Assembly (NCBI GenBank): GCA_002497905.1
Contig: DAFJ01000039.1
Span: 1 to 26,173 of the forward strand
Reading direction: 5' to 3'
From: Euryarchaeota archaeon UBA251
GTDB lineage: Archaea; Thermoplasmatota; Poseidoniia; Poseidoniales; Thalassarchaeaceae
DNA length: 26,173 bases
This document shows, piece by piece, positions 1-10,697 of the stretch; position 1 is the stretch's first letter; every line of letters starts with the position of its first letter. The notes under the pieces are model-generated. The model had not been told where the DNA came from. It searched no databases and saw only the letters and a program-made list of their open reading frames with translations. A program made the translations under genes and the position numbers.

Positions 1-1
1 C

Positions 2-430
2 CGATTGGATCGCACAGGCTATGACATCGATATTTCAATTGAGGAAGGTCAGTCGGAGGGGTCGATGTGGCTCCTTCTAGATGTTCGAGATAATGTGGCG
101 GTAGAGGATTGTTCAATCTCCGTCACACTGGTAAAGAACGAACAGATTCTACTTAATTCAACAATCAATGGCGCTAATACAACTGGTATTGCAGCTTACG
201 ACGATTTAGTGTCTGGAAATAGATCAATAGTTTCTATTCTCGATGAGGGGTCTTGGAGCGATCCTCAAATGAAGTTGCGGCGAACTACTGATGTTGGCGT
301 TGCTGTAGATCTTGGTACATTCGATACAGGTACCTATGAACTAAGATACAGGATTGATCAGCCAGGAGATCCTTGGCCACTTACCACTGGTGATGCAATC
401 TACAAGATTCAGATATTGCCATCTCAGTAA
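2..430 (+). CDS. C-terminal part of an unrecognised, probably extracellular protein (partial)
   Basis: The reading frame is open to the left edge of the window. The only early initiator is a TTG at base 5 with no room to see a ribosome binding site, so this is most likely the last ~142 residues of a longer gene. The visible part has no transmembrane helix and a beta-rich look, with alternating hydrophobic and polar residues and several Asn-x-Ser/Thr sequons (for example NST and NRS), as in exported archaeal proteins. It ends TAA 18 bp before the convergent rfcS stop. I do not recognise a family. It may be a small Ig-like or surface-protein domain, but nothing in the sequence fixes a function. 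Confidence 0.6.
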   Translation, partial: RLDRTGYDIDISIEEGQSEGSMWLLLDVRDNVAVEDCSISVTLVKNEQILLNSTINGANTTGIAAYDDLVSGNRSIVSILDEGSWSDPQMKLRRTTDVGVAVDLGTFDTGTYELRYRIDQPGDPWPLTTGDAIYKIQILPSQ

Positions 431-448
431 TCTGAATTCGTTGGCTAG

Positions 449-1402
449 TTATTTCAGTAGGGCGCAGATTCTCGCAGTCATGGCGTCAAGTTGTAGATGT
501 TCTCCGCCACCTTGAACGAGACGGTGATCAATCTCTGCCATCCATTCTGTAAGTTCAAGTTTCGTTTCCTCAGTCAGGAAACTGGTGACTCCGAGTTCCC
601 TGTGGAGCTGATTCACGAGGTCTGTACCTGCGAGGCCGAACTCATCGAGAATCTGGCGCAGGCGCCGTCGTGCTGGCTGGAATCCGTCTTCCTTGCAAGC
701 GAGTAGATAGCCTTGGAGTACCTCTGGAGGGGCAGTTGCAGAGGTCTCGTAAATCAGACCCCGTGTGATTACTGTGTCCATTCCTGCAGCGACCTGTAGT
801 GCAGTAATGGCCTTCCTCAAGTCTCCAAGGCTAATATGGACAATAGCATCTGTAGCTTCCTCATCAATTTCAAGCTCTTCCTGCTTAGCGACATGAAGAA
901 TCTGTGCGCGCATCTGCTCATCCTCTAGGGGGCGGAAGCGAAAGACAGCACAACGGCTCTGGATTGGCTCAATTATCTTCGATGAGTAGTTGCAGGACAT
1001 GATGAATCGGCAGGTCTCTGCATATTGTTCCATAATTCTTCGAAGTGCGCCCTGTGCATCATTCGTCAGAGCATCAGCTTCGTCGAGAAAGATTACTTTG
1101 AATGTCGCTCCTCCAAGCGGGGCAGTCCTTGCGAATTGTTTGACTTTGTTCCGGATAGAATCTAGGCCACGTTCATCAGAGGCATTCATTTCAAGGAGAT
1201 TCTGACGCAGTGTTTCGCCGAATACATCTCGCGCCAGTGCTAATGCTGCAGTAGTTTTCCCAGTCCCTGGGGGTCCTGCAAAGAGCAAATGTGGGAAGGT
1301 CCCCTTTTCAGAATAACCTCCAAGACGGTCTACGACTGCTCTTTGCCCCTTCATTTCCGACACGGATCGGGGGCGATGTCTCTCAACCCAGAGTTCGCTC
1401 AT
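449..1402 (-). CDS. rfcS: Replication factor C small subunit (clamp loader ATPase)
   Basis: RfcS forms the clamp loader with RfcL and places the PCNA sliding clamp on primed DNA using ATP. At 317 residues the protein has the usual archaeal RfcS length. Visible motifs are the RFC-box start (WVERHRPRS, residues 5-13), Walker A GPPGTGKT (43-50), the DERG box (76-79), Walker B VIFLDEAD (103-110), sensor 1 SCN (136-138) and the SRC arginine-finger motif (149-151) that defines RFC small subunits. Sensor 2 lies near GDLRKAI at about residue 193. No clear Shine-Dalgarno sequence precedes the ATG, so the transcript may be leaderless or nearly so. It is transcribed divergently from the giant surface-protein gene across 132 bp and convergently with the partial left gene. 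RfcL is not in the window. The identification is secure. Confidence 0.96.
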   Translation of the reverse strand: MSELWVERHRPRSVSEMKGQRAVVDRLGGYSEKGTFPHLLFAGPPGTGKTTAALALARDVFGETLRQNLLEMNASDERGLDSIRNKVKQFARTAPLGGATFKVIFLDEADALTNDAQGALRRIMEQYAETCRFIMSCNYSSKIIEPIQSRCAVFRFRPLEDEQMRAQILHVAKQEELEIDEEATDAIVHISLGDLRKAITALQVAAGMDTVITRGLIYETSATAPPEVLQGYLLACKEDGFQPARRRLRQILDEFGLAGTDLVNQLHRELGVTSFLTEETKLELTEWMAEIDHRLVQGGGEHLQLDAMTARICALLK

Positions 1403-1534
1403 AACTGTCTTTTGCGCATCTTCATCGGGTGTCCTTCAAGGTTCTCCCAAGGTATTGAATGTGAAGGAGCGAGAGTGTCGACATTGTAGACCTAGTCGGA
1501 AATCACTTATGGGTCGTTATTCCATGGCGTAGCC

Positions 1535-4500
1535 ATGACCGGAGCGGTAGCGAACGGAGAACGACGATACGATGTGGGGCCTGCCATCCTGATGGTCCTT
1601 CTCATGGCAACCATGTCCTGGTCTGTGGCAGTAGGGCCAAATGTGCCTCTGTTGCACGAATCGGTACCATCTTATGTCCAGCATGACAATGCTGTTCTCA
1701 ATGATACGGCGATTAACAGCAGCGCTCCGAACAATATCTACTCAAGCCGTGATGAGGTGATGATCTGGTATTCCGAAGACTACAATTTCGACACTCGAGG
1801 CTTGTTCCAATTCAATATTAGTGATACTGCCGGTAATCCATTGAATCCAACTTTCCCAGTTTCTTCCGCTCATCTTGTTTTACGATGCTCGGTCATTTCG
1901 GGATTCTCATCAGGTAAGACCATGTTCTACGCTACAACGCTGAATGCCAACCATTCGCTTGCTACGGCGACTTGGAGGGTCAATGGTTTGGGATCTAACT
2001 GGTCTGCTCCTGGGGCGAATGGACCAGGGGAAAGCGGAGGGTGGGAGCCGCCATACAGTACCACTTCTTCCACGGTATCCACTGCGATTAACGTGACCGC
2101 TCTGATTCAGGAGCAACTCCGTTCGGGTTCGAGTCAGATTACTTTGGTAGTGTCCTCCGTGGGTGACCCTGTGAATTGTGCCACGAAGGAGGCGACCACA
2201 GCTTCGGATCGTCCGGTGCTTCGTGTTAACTACGCATCTATTGGTTCCACTAATCAAGGAGATATTCGTTTGACATCTCCTGAGATGAATGAGGCTTTGA
2301 CTCAGAATAACGTCCTTGGTTTGACTGCAGATACTACGCCTACAATCGAGTGGGCTGATCTGAACGGTAGCAACGTGGAGGTCCAGATATCCAACAGTTC
2401 AGATTACCGAATTGACTCTGATGGTTCATGGGTATGGAACTCATGGGATGATGCCAGTGACTTCACCTTCACGAATTCCACAGTAGGCTCTTTCCAAACT
2501 CCGTCATCGAATATTCCTGCTGGTTCTGACTTCTTTGCTCGTATCCGGTCTGCGACTTCGGACAGTATACTCTCGGACTGGGAATCTGTTCGGTTCCTTC
2601 TTCCGAATCACGATGTCACGACTGAAGCGGATGGTTCACAGTCATTCACTGTGAAAAACAATAGTGCAGGTTACGGTGGTACTGTTGAGGAGACATACAT
2701 CACTTCAGGCAATACGTCGTTCAATGGAGGTAGTGCATCAAATCTTATTGTTGGGCATTCCAATGATTCTAACATTAGTGAGAGTGTGATGCTTTTACGT
2801 ATCAATTTCGGCGAGATTGGCCTCCATGAGAATGCATCAATTCACGAAGCAGACCTTGTTCTAAGGCGGTCTGATCGGGAACGTTGGCCAGTGATTTCGG
2901 TATCAGTTTTGAATGATGATGATTGGACTCAAGATGGTGCTAATTGGACTTCAAATGGTGCAGGTACCTCTTGGACGAATGGAGCGAGAGATCTTACTGG
3001 TACCAGTTACGGTGCAGTAAACGGTAACCAAACATCGCCTCAACTCACCTTTGATCTAGCCCCCCTAATTCGTGATCGATTGCTTGCAAATTCGCTTGAA
3101 CCCCTGAATCTTCTTGTTCAAGGCGTAGGTCCCAATGGCGCCTATGTTGAGATTGGGTCTAGTGAAGAAGCGACAGAATACAACCCACGTCTTGAACTCC
3201 GATACACTTGGGGCGATGATATTCTTCCATCCTCTCCCGTGGATTTGAGCCCCCGTGATCGTTCCGGATCTTGGTCAGTTAGTGGAGCAAACCTCTCCAG
3301 CAGCGACACTATTGTGGTAAATTGGAATACAACCGGCCACAGTGGCCATGATGTCAAGATTAGTACCTCGAGAGATGCTGATTTCTTGACCACTGTGACT
3401 AGGAGTGCTGATAGCCGCGATGATGCCGGATTTGATTTGACTGCAGGATCATTCACCTTCCCGACTTCATGGGGATTGGGTATTGATGACCAGATTTGGT
3501 GGCGCTTAGCCTTCATTGAAGATGGTGATCATAGTATCTGGAGTGAATCGATGATGTACGTCCCCGAACTGAATTCTACCTATCTTGGCGGTGATGATCA
3601 TCAGATTCGGTTGAGAGATGGAAACGCCTCCACAGATGGTTCGATGCCCGATTGTCAGGATACATACATCGATTCTGCTTCACCGAATTCTAACTACGAT
3701 GCATTCGGAATAATCGTCTCGAATACACAGGTTGGCCTGTTAAAATGCGATCTTGCAGGTATTTCGTTACCGGAAGGTATGGCGATTGAGAGTGCGATTT
3801 TGAGGACTCACAGTTGGTCTTTCTCTAGCTTCAACAATGTTCCGATTTCAGTATACGCTGGCACATCTGAATGGACTGAATCCGGAGCAACTTGGAACAC
3901 TACCGATGGCTCTACTCCTTGGAATTTCCAAGGTGCTTCTGGTACTCATCGAATTTCGCTGCTCGACTCTGGTACGATTAGTAATGCGGGAACCAACACT
4001 TGGTTCGATTGGAACGTCACTGCAGCAGCTCAGACTGCGAATCGATGGGGTCTACCTCTGAGTATCATCATGACTTCAACAAGTTCGAACTATGCTGAGT
4101 TCCAAGATTCAGAATCTTCGAATAAGCCTGAACTCGTTATCCAGTATAGTATCGGAGATGATACTGCTCCTGATACACCAGTTGGCCTCTCTCCAACTGG
4201 TGATGAATGGATGGTCACGGATGATTTGCTAATGAGTGGTATTGTTCGGCCTAATCATACATGGAATACTCCTCTTTCGAATACGAATGGCGTTGAGATC
4301 CAAATTGATACAGATCCAGGGATGAATAGCAATAATTTACTCACATATCAGTCATGGATTGATACCTCTGATTTTGATCTCACTAACGGGTCCTTCCAGC
4401 CGAGTTCAGATCTCACTGGAGGTGAGCGATACTATTGGAGAATACGTGGTAATTCTGTTACTGGACAAATTGGGAATTGGAGCGCAATTTCATCGTATCT

Positions 4501-7500
4501 CATACCCGAGGTCGTTAGTTCGATGCTTGATTCAGATACTTCCGAGGTCGAATTCCATCATCTTGGATTCCTTCCAGGAGAGCAACTCCCTTACTTCTAT
4601 GATGTTGGCATAGACGAACGTTCTGTGAACGAGAACACATCATACAACTCTGATACAAGTTTCCTTATGAAGGCCGTAGAAGATATCAATGGGAATTACA
4701 GCGAAGATCGTGGTATCATGCTTGCGATTCCCATTTGGGAGAATATGTCCATTGAGCGTCCAAATGATATCCGAGTCGTGGGTGCACAACTTCATCTAAA
4801 CGTAATTTCCGGACATGGGAATGATATTTTTGTTTATCACCGTTCCATGGGTTCCTTCACAGAGGATGCGACAGGCCGCACCTCCGATGGTACAACAAAC
4901 TGGACTGATCGACATCTTTTGGGTAACGGAGAGCTGTATGGGGCCAATACAGACGGAGGACTAACTGTTCCGGCTAGTTCGAGTGGAAATCTTGAGCTTA
5001 ACTTAACTCGTGCTGCACAGATGGCCTTCGACGCCGGACAATCACACATCTACTATGCAATCACTGCTACTGGGCCAAATTCGGGATGGAATGGTCTTGA
5101 GGTGAGTACTGTGAACGCATCTGTTGCTACGGATCGTCCATACCTTTCCTTACAGTTCCGTGAGGGTGCTGAACCCATGCCTAACCTAACTGCTGTCGGA
5201 TTGCCGAATCTTCCAGCTAATGATACATTAACTTGGCAGACTTCTGGTATTGTGCTTGATCCAGATAATCGACCTGATCTTGAATGGACAACTCCTCAAG
5301 GTTGGAACAATACATGGGATTGGCGTCTTGAACTCAATTGTGAGACAAGTTCCGGTGTCTCGATAACTTACCATGACTCACGACAAGATTCAGGATTCGA
5401 CCTAAATGTACCGAGTTATACTATTCAGTCTGATATTGCCTCAGATTCATCCTGTGAATGGAAGGTACAAGCAGTTGTGAACGATATGCTGGGGCAATGG
5501 CTCGATTGGGCGAATTCATTTGGTGTGCCAGTCGATATTACTAGCGCAGTCGACGCAAACCATGAGGTTATTACATTGCAAGAGGGCGCTGCACACGATT
5601 TATTGAGCCGCAATATTCTCGCCACAGACACCAGACTCTCCGTCGCTTCCCCGAACAATAACTACGGCTATTCCACTGATATTCAAGTCAACACGCACGG
5701 CGCGGGACATGCCTTAGTCGCGATGGATCTGACTGCATTCCCGATTCCCGAGCCCTGGATTCCGTCAGAGGCCTTGATTGACCTTTACAAGACAAACTCT
5801 GGGAATCCTACTGATGTTGCTGTGTATATCGTTCGTGATTCATGGGATGAGACCACAGCGACATGGTATAATGCAACAAATGCTATGACTTGGTCGACTA
5901 ATCCGGGTTACTACACTCAGTCGATGACGCCGATTGATGTCACAGCAGTCAATACCTCCACTGGCTGGTACACTTGGGATGTTACTGAAGCGGCCCAACA
6001 GGCACGTGCTGATGGAAGCGATGAACTGAATCTAATGTTCGTATCAACCTCGCAATTCTTCAATTTCGCCTCCTCTGATTACATCTCGGACACACTTCGT
6101 CCAAGGGTCCGGATGACGTATGCAACAGGAACCATCTGGCTACCTGATAACTCTCCTCCGTCTTTCCCCGCGTTGAATAATGAACATACATTTTGGAATT
6201 CAACATCCCTGCTTCCAACCCCTTCCGATTCTGTAGTCATTGAATGGTTGAACACTCAGAGTAACGTTAGTTTCGAGATCCAAGTTGCTTCCACAGATGA
6301 TTATTTCAGGAGCGCTCGAGTGTTTAACTCAGTTGATAATTCCAGCATGTTTAGCATTTCATCCTCGCCCTCGGTACCTTCGAATTTTACCTTCCCATCG
6401 ACTTCGTCGTGGAACGATCATTACAACGCTTGGCGAGTTCGGTCATATACTGCGAATCAGGGCGGAGATACTGTCTACGGTAACTGGACGTCTGGTGGTG
6501 AATTCCGTGTTCCAACCACTACACTCGGAACCTCGGATGGTCTAGGGAATTACAGTGTGACTCTGCAGAGAGGCGAAGTTTTCCCAAGCAGTTCGTTCCG
6601 AATACCTTCGTTCCCTGACACTTGGATTGATTCCGCTGGAGGCCCGGGTCAGACGCAGAACCACGGTTCTGACACCTCTCTTGATGTTGGTTCAAGTGCA
6701 ACCGCTGGTGCTGTTTCAGTATCTTTGATTGAGATGGATCTTGGGGAACTCCCATTCCAAAGTTCGACACTTCCAACTGGTGTGACTCTCCGACTTTATC
6801 GAGCCAACTATATCGGTACAGGGACTCACACTGTTGGAGTCCATGATTGTGGGAACAACACATGGGGTGAATCTTCTGTAAGTTGGAGTTCTTATGTTCC
6901 AGGTCAGCAGTGCTCTACAACAGCTTCAGCATCAATTACTCGTGTTGCGACAGGAGGTGCAACATGGTATGAATGGGACATCACATCAATTGCAAGAAAT
7001 GCATTCACAAACCAGGACGGTCGAATGACGATAGCATTGATTTCAAACTGGACTGGGACGCTATACTTTGCATCTTCAGAGTATACTTCCACAAGTCTAC
7101 GCCCTGAACTCGTTTTCGACTTTGTGGATAACCCGAATGGCATCACTCCACCGCCGCAAGTCAGTCTTCAGTCGCCGCTCAACCTCGCGGTGCTGATGGA
7201 AGAGGATGGATATCTGCTCGCACCCCAAACCCGCCCCGATCTATCTTGGTCGCCGGCGACGGGCGCATCAGGGTATATTGTCCGACTGATGAATTCCACA
7301 ACTACCCTTACAGTTCGTTCTTGGGTTGATTCGGGCTTCTCTTCGAATGCTATGACTCATACTTGGACGCCATCGTTTGATCTTGATCCTGATATCCTGT
7401 ACTCTTGGGATGTCCAGTCAATTGCAGGAGCGATTCCAGGTGCGCGTTCTGCATCTTGGTCGTTTGCGGTAGGCGATCCAGACACTGAAAGTATGGGGAA

Positions 7501-10500
7501 CAACATCTACAACGCCGACTATGTGCAAGGGGATGCGGCTGATTTGCTGGGTTATCCCGATATCCATGATTCTACTCTGGATGAATCCGATCCGACAGGA
7601 ACCTATGGTTCAGACGCTCTCCGCGTAGGTATTGGATGCGGTGATTCTGCAGGTATTCAGACTACGAATGAGTGTATCTCGATACTTTGGGTTGATTTGA
7701 GCCAATACCCATTGCCAAATGGTGTAAATCCGCATAGTGGGCAGTTGAGTATCCATCTAGATTCGATTATTATCGCCGATACGTCCTACATGGACGTGAC
7801 AGCATATGCGCTGATTAACCAGAATTATTCTGAGATTTCCTCGTCATGGGATTCTGCATCTTATGGGAATAGTTGGTCGTCTTCCGGTCTTGTAGCTGGA
7901 ACCGATTACAATTCAACACCTCTCGATACGGTGCGAATTTACAACACAAATCAGAATGCATGGTATGATTGGGACATAAGTGAAGCGATGACTTCGATGT
8001 ACACTTCGATTGGTATTGTCCTCATAGGTGTCCCAGATACGACAGGTGGCCGTATTGTTGCTGAATTTGATCATTCAGAGGGTACGAATTCTGACCGCCC
8101 GTCATTCGATCTTAACTACACTGATGTATTTGATATCGCGATATCCGGGTCAAGTACGACGGATGCAGATACTCCTGTATCCTTCTCAGCAGCCCTCTCA
8201 GATGCCTCCGGAGGTGCCCTCACGGGTTCCGTAACATGGTCGACTTCAGGTCTTGGTAGCATTAGTTCAACAGGCCTCTACACTCCACAAATTGCTGGTC
8301 TTGAGACGATTACTGCTCGCTTTGGCCAGGTGAGTCGTTCTCTAAGCCTCACAGTATCACCTGGTGCCCCGGTTCAGTTGCAAGCAAATCTTTCCTCAGG
8401 TGCAATCAATGCTGATGAATCTCTAGCAATATCCGCAGTGGTAGTCGATATATTTGGTAACGAGGTTGATGGGCAAACCGTTCTTTGGTCAGTGACCAAC
8501 GGCACATTTAGTTCAACAGGTGGTATGACTGAAACAACCAGTACGCCAAGTGCTCAAGTGGTATTCTTGCCATATTTGACAGGAACACAGACCATCACCG
8601 TATCTTGGGGTTCAAGTTCCGTGGCTATCCCTGTGGTAGTCACTGTTGGTGCGCCGCATCATCTCGTCGTCACTGGTTGTGAGACCGTTCTAGCTGGCGA
8701 AATTTGTGTTTATACTTGGACCGTAGAGGACGTTCGTGACAACCCCATGCCTGCACTTCAGGCGGGTACTGTTTCTTGGTCTGTTGATGATGGTAATATC
8801 TCAGCACAAGGTGATTTCTCCGCAGATCGCGTAGGGAACTGGGTAATTACTGCAAGTAGTAGCGTTGGAGTTTCAGGCACTTTCAACGTCGAGGTAGGCT
8901 TCGGAGCAATTTCTCATGTGATTTTGGTGGCAGACAGCAACCAGATAACTGCCGATGAAGAGGTTATATTCAACGTTACTCGAGTTGATGTCCGTGGTAA
9001 TTCTCACCCCGTTTCCCCTCCAGTTGCGAATTGGACTGCCAATAATGGGACATTCAATGATGATAATGGATCCGCGTACTGGACTCCTTGGTCTAAGGGG
9101 CAGCAATGGATTCAGGTGTCAGTTGAGGGCGTTACTGATCAGGTCGTGATATCAGTTCTTGACGGAGCACCGGTCGAACTTGATCTTCGTGTTACTGGCG
9201 GAGTTTCGGAAATTACTGCAGGCGACATCCTCAGTCTCAGTGCTTTCGCAATTGACCAGCGAGGAAATCAACGCCCAGTGGCGCCGGAGACTTGGCTAAT
9301 ATCAACTCCAGGTGCCGATCAGGGGTGGATAGTTCCAAGCGGAGCATCCGCGAATTTCTATGCATCCACGGCAGGAACTTTCACCATTCAAGCAGCTTTG
9401 ACTTGGACAGATGGTGTCCAATCGATACCGCTTACGTCAAGTGAACAGATGACCGTCATACCTGGTGATTTGGCTGAGGTTGAGATTCAAGGTGAAAGTA
9501 ACTATGACGTAACAGCAGATGACAGTATCACACTTGATGTAATCGCCAGAGATGCTTATGGAAATGTTGTACCTGCTTCTACTCTCAAGTGGTTCATCCA
9601 CGATACTTCCGTGTCTAGTCCACCGGGAGAGTGTGGTCAATCTCAGGATTCTAGCGAGATTACGAACGATGTATCAACAGGGTCGTGGGCTGCAGGTGTC
9701 GAAGGAACCTATGCCCTCTGTGCTATCCAAAATGGATGGCAAGATCGTATCGATATCATCGTTACTCACGGTGTCGCTGTGGAGATATGGCACGTTGCTG
9801 AGGCCGACGAGTTGACAGCTGGTGAACTGATTGACATCGATCTGTGGGCTCGTGATTCCGCAGGTAATGAATTCCGCTTCGCTGAATCCACATGGACTAA
9901 TCCACTGTTTGTTGTGGATGAGGACCTTACTGGCTCTTACCGTTACCAAGGAACTGTTGCAGATACTCATGAATTGGCATACAGTCACAATGGACTTGAT
10001 GGGTCATGGACTGTAACTGTGAAATATGCAGCATTGGACTCCATTGATTTGTCACTTAGTGCTCAGCAGGCTGAGCAGCAAGCTACGATTACAGCAAGTG
10101 CACGTGGCTTCGATGCTTTTGGTAATGAGGTTCCACTCAGTAATGGTGCAATCCTCATTGCTCCAGGCCATGTTATCCAAGCTACGGGCGTAGATAGTTG
10201 GCAGATTACCCTTGTAGAGGATGGCACGGTGGGAATCACTGTAGCTGATCAAGGTAAGTCGGATGAGAAGCCGCTTACTTCCGTTGGTACTCTCGGGGGC
10301 TTCTTTGCTGCAGGTGGGCCTCTATACTACGTTGCTGCGGGACTAATCGGTCTCGTTGTGGTTGCGCTTCTTGGAGTAGTATTCACACTCCTGCGCCGTG
10401 GAAACGACAATGATTACGACTTCGATGATGACGATGATGATGACTACGAATACGGAGATGAGGGCGGCGACGATGATGATTACACCCCCGCTCCATCTAG

Positions 10501-10690
10501 TCCGGCCGCGGGTCCAACTGCAGGTCCAGTGTCTGGCCCTAGTGCGGCTCCTGAGCCAGAGGTAGAGGAATCAGACAACGATGACGGCATCACGGTAGAC
10601 GAGGATGGAACTGAGTGGTGGGAAGACGAGGACGGAACCTGGTACTTCCGGACACCTGATATGGATGATTGGGAAGTTTTCGAGGAGTGA
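1535..10690 (+). CDS. Giant membrane-anchored surface protein, DNRLRE + FnIII-like + Ig-like repeats
   Basis: This 3051-residue protein has an N-terminal hydrophobic export segment (about 16-33). Seven DNRLRE (disaggregatase-related) units follow, at roughly 55-235, 360-562, 680-876, 992-1213, 1331-1534, 1658-1867 and 1981-2198. Each carries a DTYIDSASPN-like opening, a W-x-E-x-x-x-TW-x-x core, a WYxWDVTxAAQ-like segment and an RPxLxxxY end. Six FnIII-like units with W(S/T)xP and YxWRVR-like strands lie between them. Eight Ig-like domains of about 85-100 residues (2199-2912) repeat an ADexixxxxxxxDxxGN motif. One transmembrane helix (about 2930-2952) is followed by RR and a ~95-residue Asp-rich tail ending in EWWEDEDGTWYF. 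Cys pairs within single domains suggest extracellular disulfides, and sequons are frequent. The ATG at 1535 is the first usable start, since ATGs at 1509 and 1524 run into a stop. No Shine-Dalgarno site is visible. Adhesion or cell-surface structure is inferred; ligands are unknown. Confidence 0.9.
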   Translation: MTGAVANGERRYDVGPAILMVLLMATMSWSVAVGPNVPLLHESVPSYVQHDNAVLNDTAINSSAPNNIYSSRDEVMIWYSEDYNFDTRGLFQFNISDTAGNPLNPTFPVSSAHLVLRCSVISGFSSGKTMFYATTLNANHSLATATWRVNGLGSNWSAPGANGPGESGGWEPPYSTTSSTVSTAINVTALIQEQLRSGSSQITLVVSSVGDPVNCATKEATTASDRPVLRVNYASIGSTNQGDIRLTSPEMNEALTQNNVLGLTADTTPTIEWADLNGSNVEVQISNSSDYRIDSDGSWVWNSWDDASDFTFTNSTVGSFQTPSSNIPAGSDFFARIRSATSDSILSDWESVRFLLPNHDVTTEADGSQSFTVKNNSAGYGGTVEETYITSGNTSFNGGSASNLIVGHSNDSNISESVMLLRINFGEIGLHENASIHEADLVLRRSDRERWPVISVSVLNDDDWTQDGANWTSNGAGTSWTNGARDLTGTSYGAVNGNQTSPQLTFDLAPLIRDRLLANSLEPLNLLVQGVGPNGAYVEIGSSEEATEYNPRLELRYTWGDDILPSSPVDLSPRDRSGSWSVSGANLSSSDTIVVNWNTTGHSGHDVKISTSRDADFLTTVTRSADSRDDAGFDLTAGSFTFPTSWGLGIDDQIWWRLAFIEDGDHSIWSESMMYVPELNSTYLGGDDHQIRLRDGNASTDGSMPDCQDTYIDSASPNSNYDAFGIIVSNTQVGLLKCDLAGISLPEGMAIESAILRTHSWSFSSFNNVPISVYAGTSEWTESGATWNTTDGSTPWNFQGASGTHRISLLDSGTISNAGTNTWFDWNVTAAAQTANRWGLPLSIIMTSTSSNYAEFQDSESSNKPELVIQYSIGDDTAPDTPVGLSPTGDEWMVTDDLLMSGIVRPNHTWNTPLSNTNGVEIQIDTDPGMNSNNLLTYQSWIDTSDFDLTNGSFQPSSDLTGGERYYWRIRGNSVTGQIGNWSAISSYLIPEVVSSMLDSDTSEVEFHHLGFLPGEQLPYFYDVGIDERSVNENTSYNSDTSFLMKAVEDINGNYSEDRGIMLAIPIWENMSIERPNDIRVVGAQLHLNVISGHGNDIFVYHRSMGSFTEDATGRTSDGTTNWTDRHLLGNGELYGANTDGGLTVPASSSGNLELNLTRAAQMAFDAGQSHIYYAITATGPNSGWNGLEVSTVNASVATDRPYLSLQFREGAEPMPNLTAVGLPNLPANDTLTWQTSGIVLDPDNRPDLEWTTPQGWNNTWDWRLELNCETSSGVSITYHDSRQDSGFDLNVPSYTIQSDIASDSSCEWKVQAVVNDMLGQWLDWANSFGVPVDITSAVDANHEVITLQEGAAHDLLSRNILATDTRLSVASPNNNYGYSTDIQVNTHGAGHALVAMDLTAFPIPEPWIPSEALIDLYKTNSGNPTDVAVYIVRDSWDETTATWYNATNAMTWSTNPGYYTQSMTPIDVTAVNTSTGWYTWDVTEAAQQARADGSDELNLMFVSTSQFFNFASSDYISDTLRPRVRMTYATGTIWLPDNSPPSFPALNNEHTFWNSTSLLPTPSDSVVIEWLNTQSNVSFEIQVASTDDYFRSARVFNSVDNSSMFSISSSPSVPSNFTFPSTSSWNDHYNAWRVRSYTANQGGDTVYGNWTSGGEFRVPTTTLGTSDGLGNYSVTLQRGEVFPSSSFRIPSFPDTWIDSAGGPGQTQNHGSDTSLDVGSSATAGAVSVSLIEMDLGELPFQSSTLPTGVTLRLYRANYIGTGTHTVGVHDCGNNTWGESSVSWSSYVPGQQCSTTASASITRVATGGATWYEWDITSIARNAFTNQDGRMTIALISNWTGTLYFASSEYTSTSLRPELVFDFVDNPNGITPPPQVSLQSPLNLAVLMEEDGYLLAPQTRPDLSWSPATGASGYIVRLMNSTTTLTVRSWVDSGFSSNAMTHTWTPSFDLDPDILYSWDVQSIAGAIPGARSASWSFAVGDPDTESMGNNIYNADYVQGDAADLLGYPDIHDSTLDESDPTGTYGSDALRVGIGCGDSAGIQTTNECISILWVDLSQYPLPNGVNPHSGQLSIHLDSIIIADTSYMDVTAYALINQNYSEISSSWDSASYGNSWSSSGLVAGTDYNSTPLDTVRIYNTNQNAWYDWDISEAMTSMYTSIGIVLIGVPDTTGGRIVAEFDHSEGTNSDRPSFDLNYTDVFDIAISGSSTTDADTPVSFSAALSDASGGALTGSVTWSTSGLGSISSTGLYTPQIAGLETITARFGQVSRSLSLTVSPGAPVQLQANLSSGAINADESLAISAVVVDIFGNEVDGQTVLWSVTNGTFSSTGGMTETTSTPSAQVVFLPYLTGTQTITVSWGSSSVAIPVVVTVGAPHHLVVTGCETVLAGEICVYTWTVEDVRDNPMPALQAGTVSWSVDDGNISAQGDFSADRVGNWVITASSSVGVSGTFNVEVGFGAISHVILVADSNQITADEEVIFNVTRVDVRGNSHPVSPPVANWTANNGTFNDDNGSAYWTPWSKGQQWIQVSVEGVTDQVVISVLDGAPVELDLRVTGGVSEITAGDILSLSAFAIDQRGNQRPVAPETWLISTPGADQGWIVPSGASANFYASTAGTFTIQAALTWTDGVQSIPLTSSEQMTVIPGDLAEVEIQGESNYDVTADDSITLDVIARDAYGNVVPASTLKWFIHDTSVSSPPGECGQSQDSSEITNDVSTGSWAAGVEGTYALCAIQNGWQDRIDIIVTHGVAVEIWHVAEADELTAGELIDIDLWARDSAGNEFRFAESTWTNPLFVVDEDLTGSYRYQGTVADTHELAYSHNGLDGSWTVTVKYAALDSIDLSLSAQQAEQQATITASARGFDAFGNEVPLSNGAILIAPGHVIQATGVDSWQITLVEDGTVGITVADQGKSDEKPLTSVGTLGGFFAAGGPLYYVAAGLIGLVVVALLGVVFTLLRRGNDNDYDFDDDDDDDYEYGDEGGDDDDYTPAPSSPAAGPTAGPVSGPSAAPEPEVEESDNDDGITVDEDGTEWWEDEDGTWYFRTPDMDDWEVFEE

Positions 10691-10697
10691 ATCCGGA

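Noticed and set aside
1403..1534. TATA-like CTTATGG about 26 bases before the giant gene's ATG
   Set aside because: The match to the archaeal TATA consensus is weak, although a leaderless start there is possible.
10410..10490. GAT/GAC-rich tandem stretch as a possible microsatellite or CRISPR-like repeat
   Set aside because: It is irregular coding sequence for the acidic tail, with no constant repeat unit or spacers.
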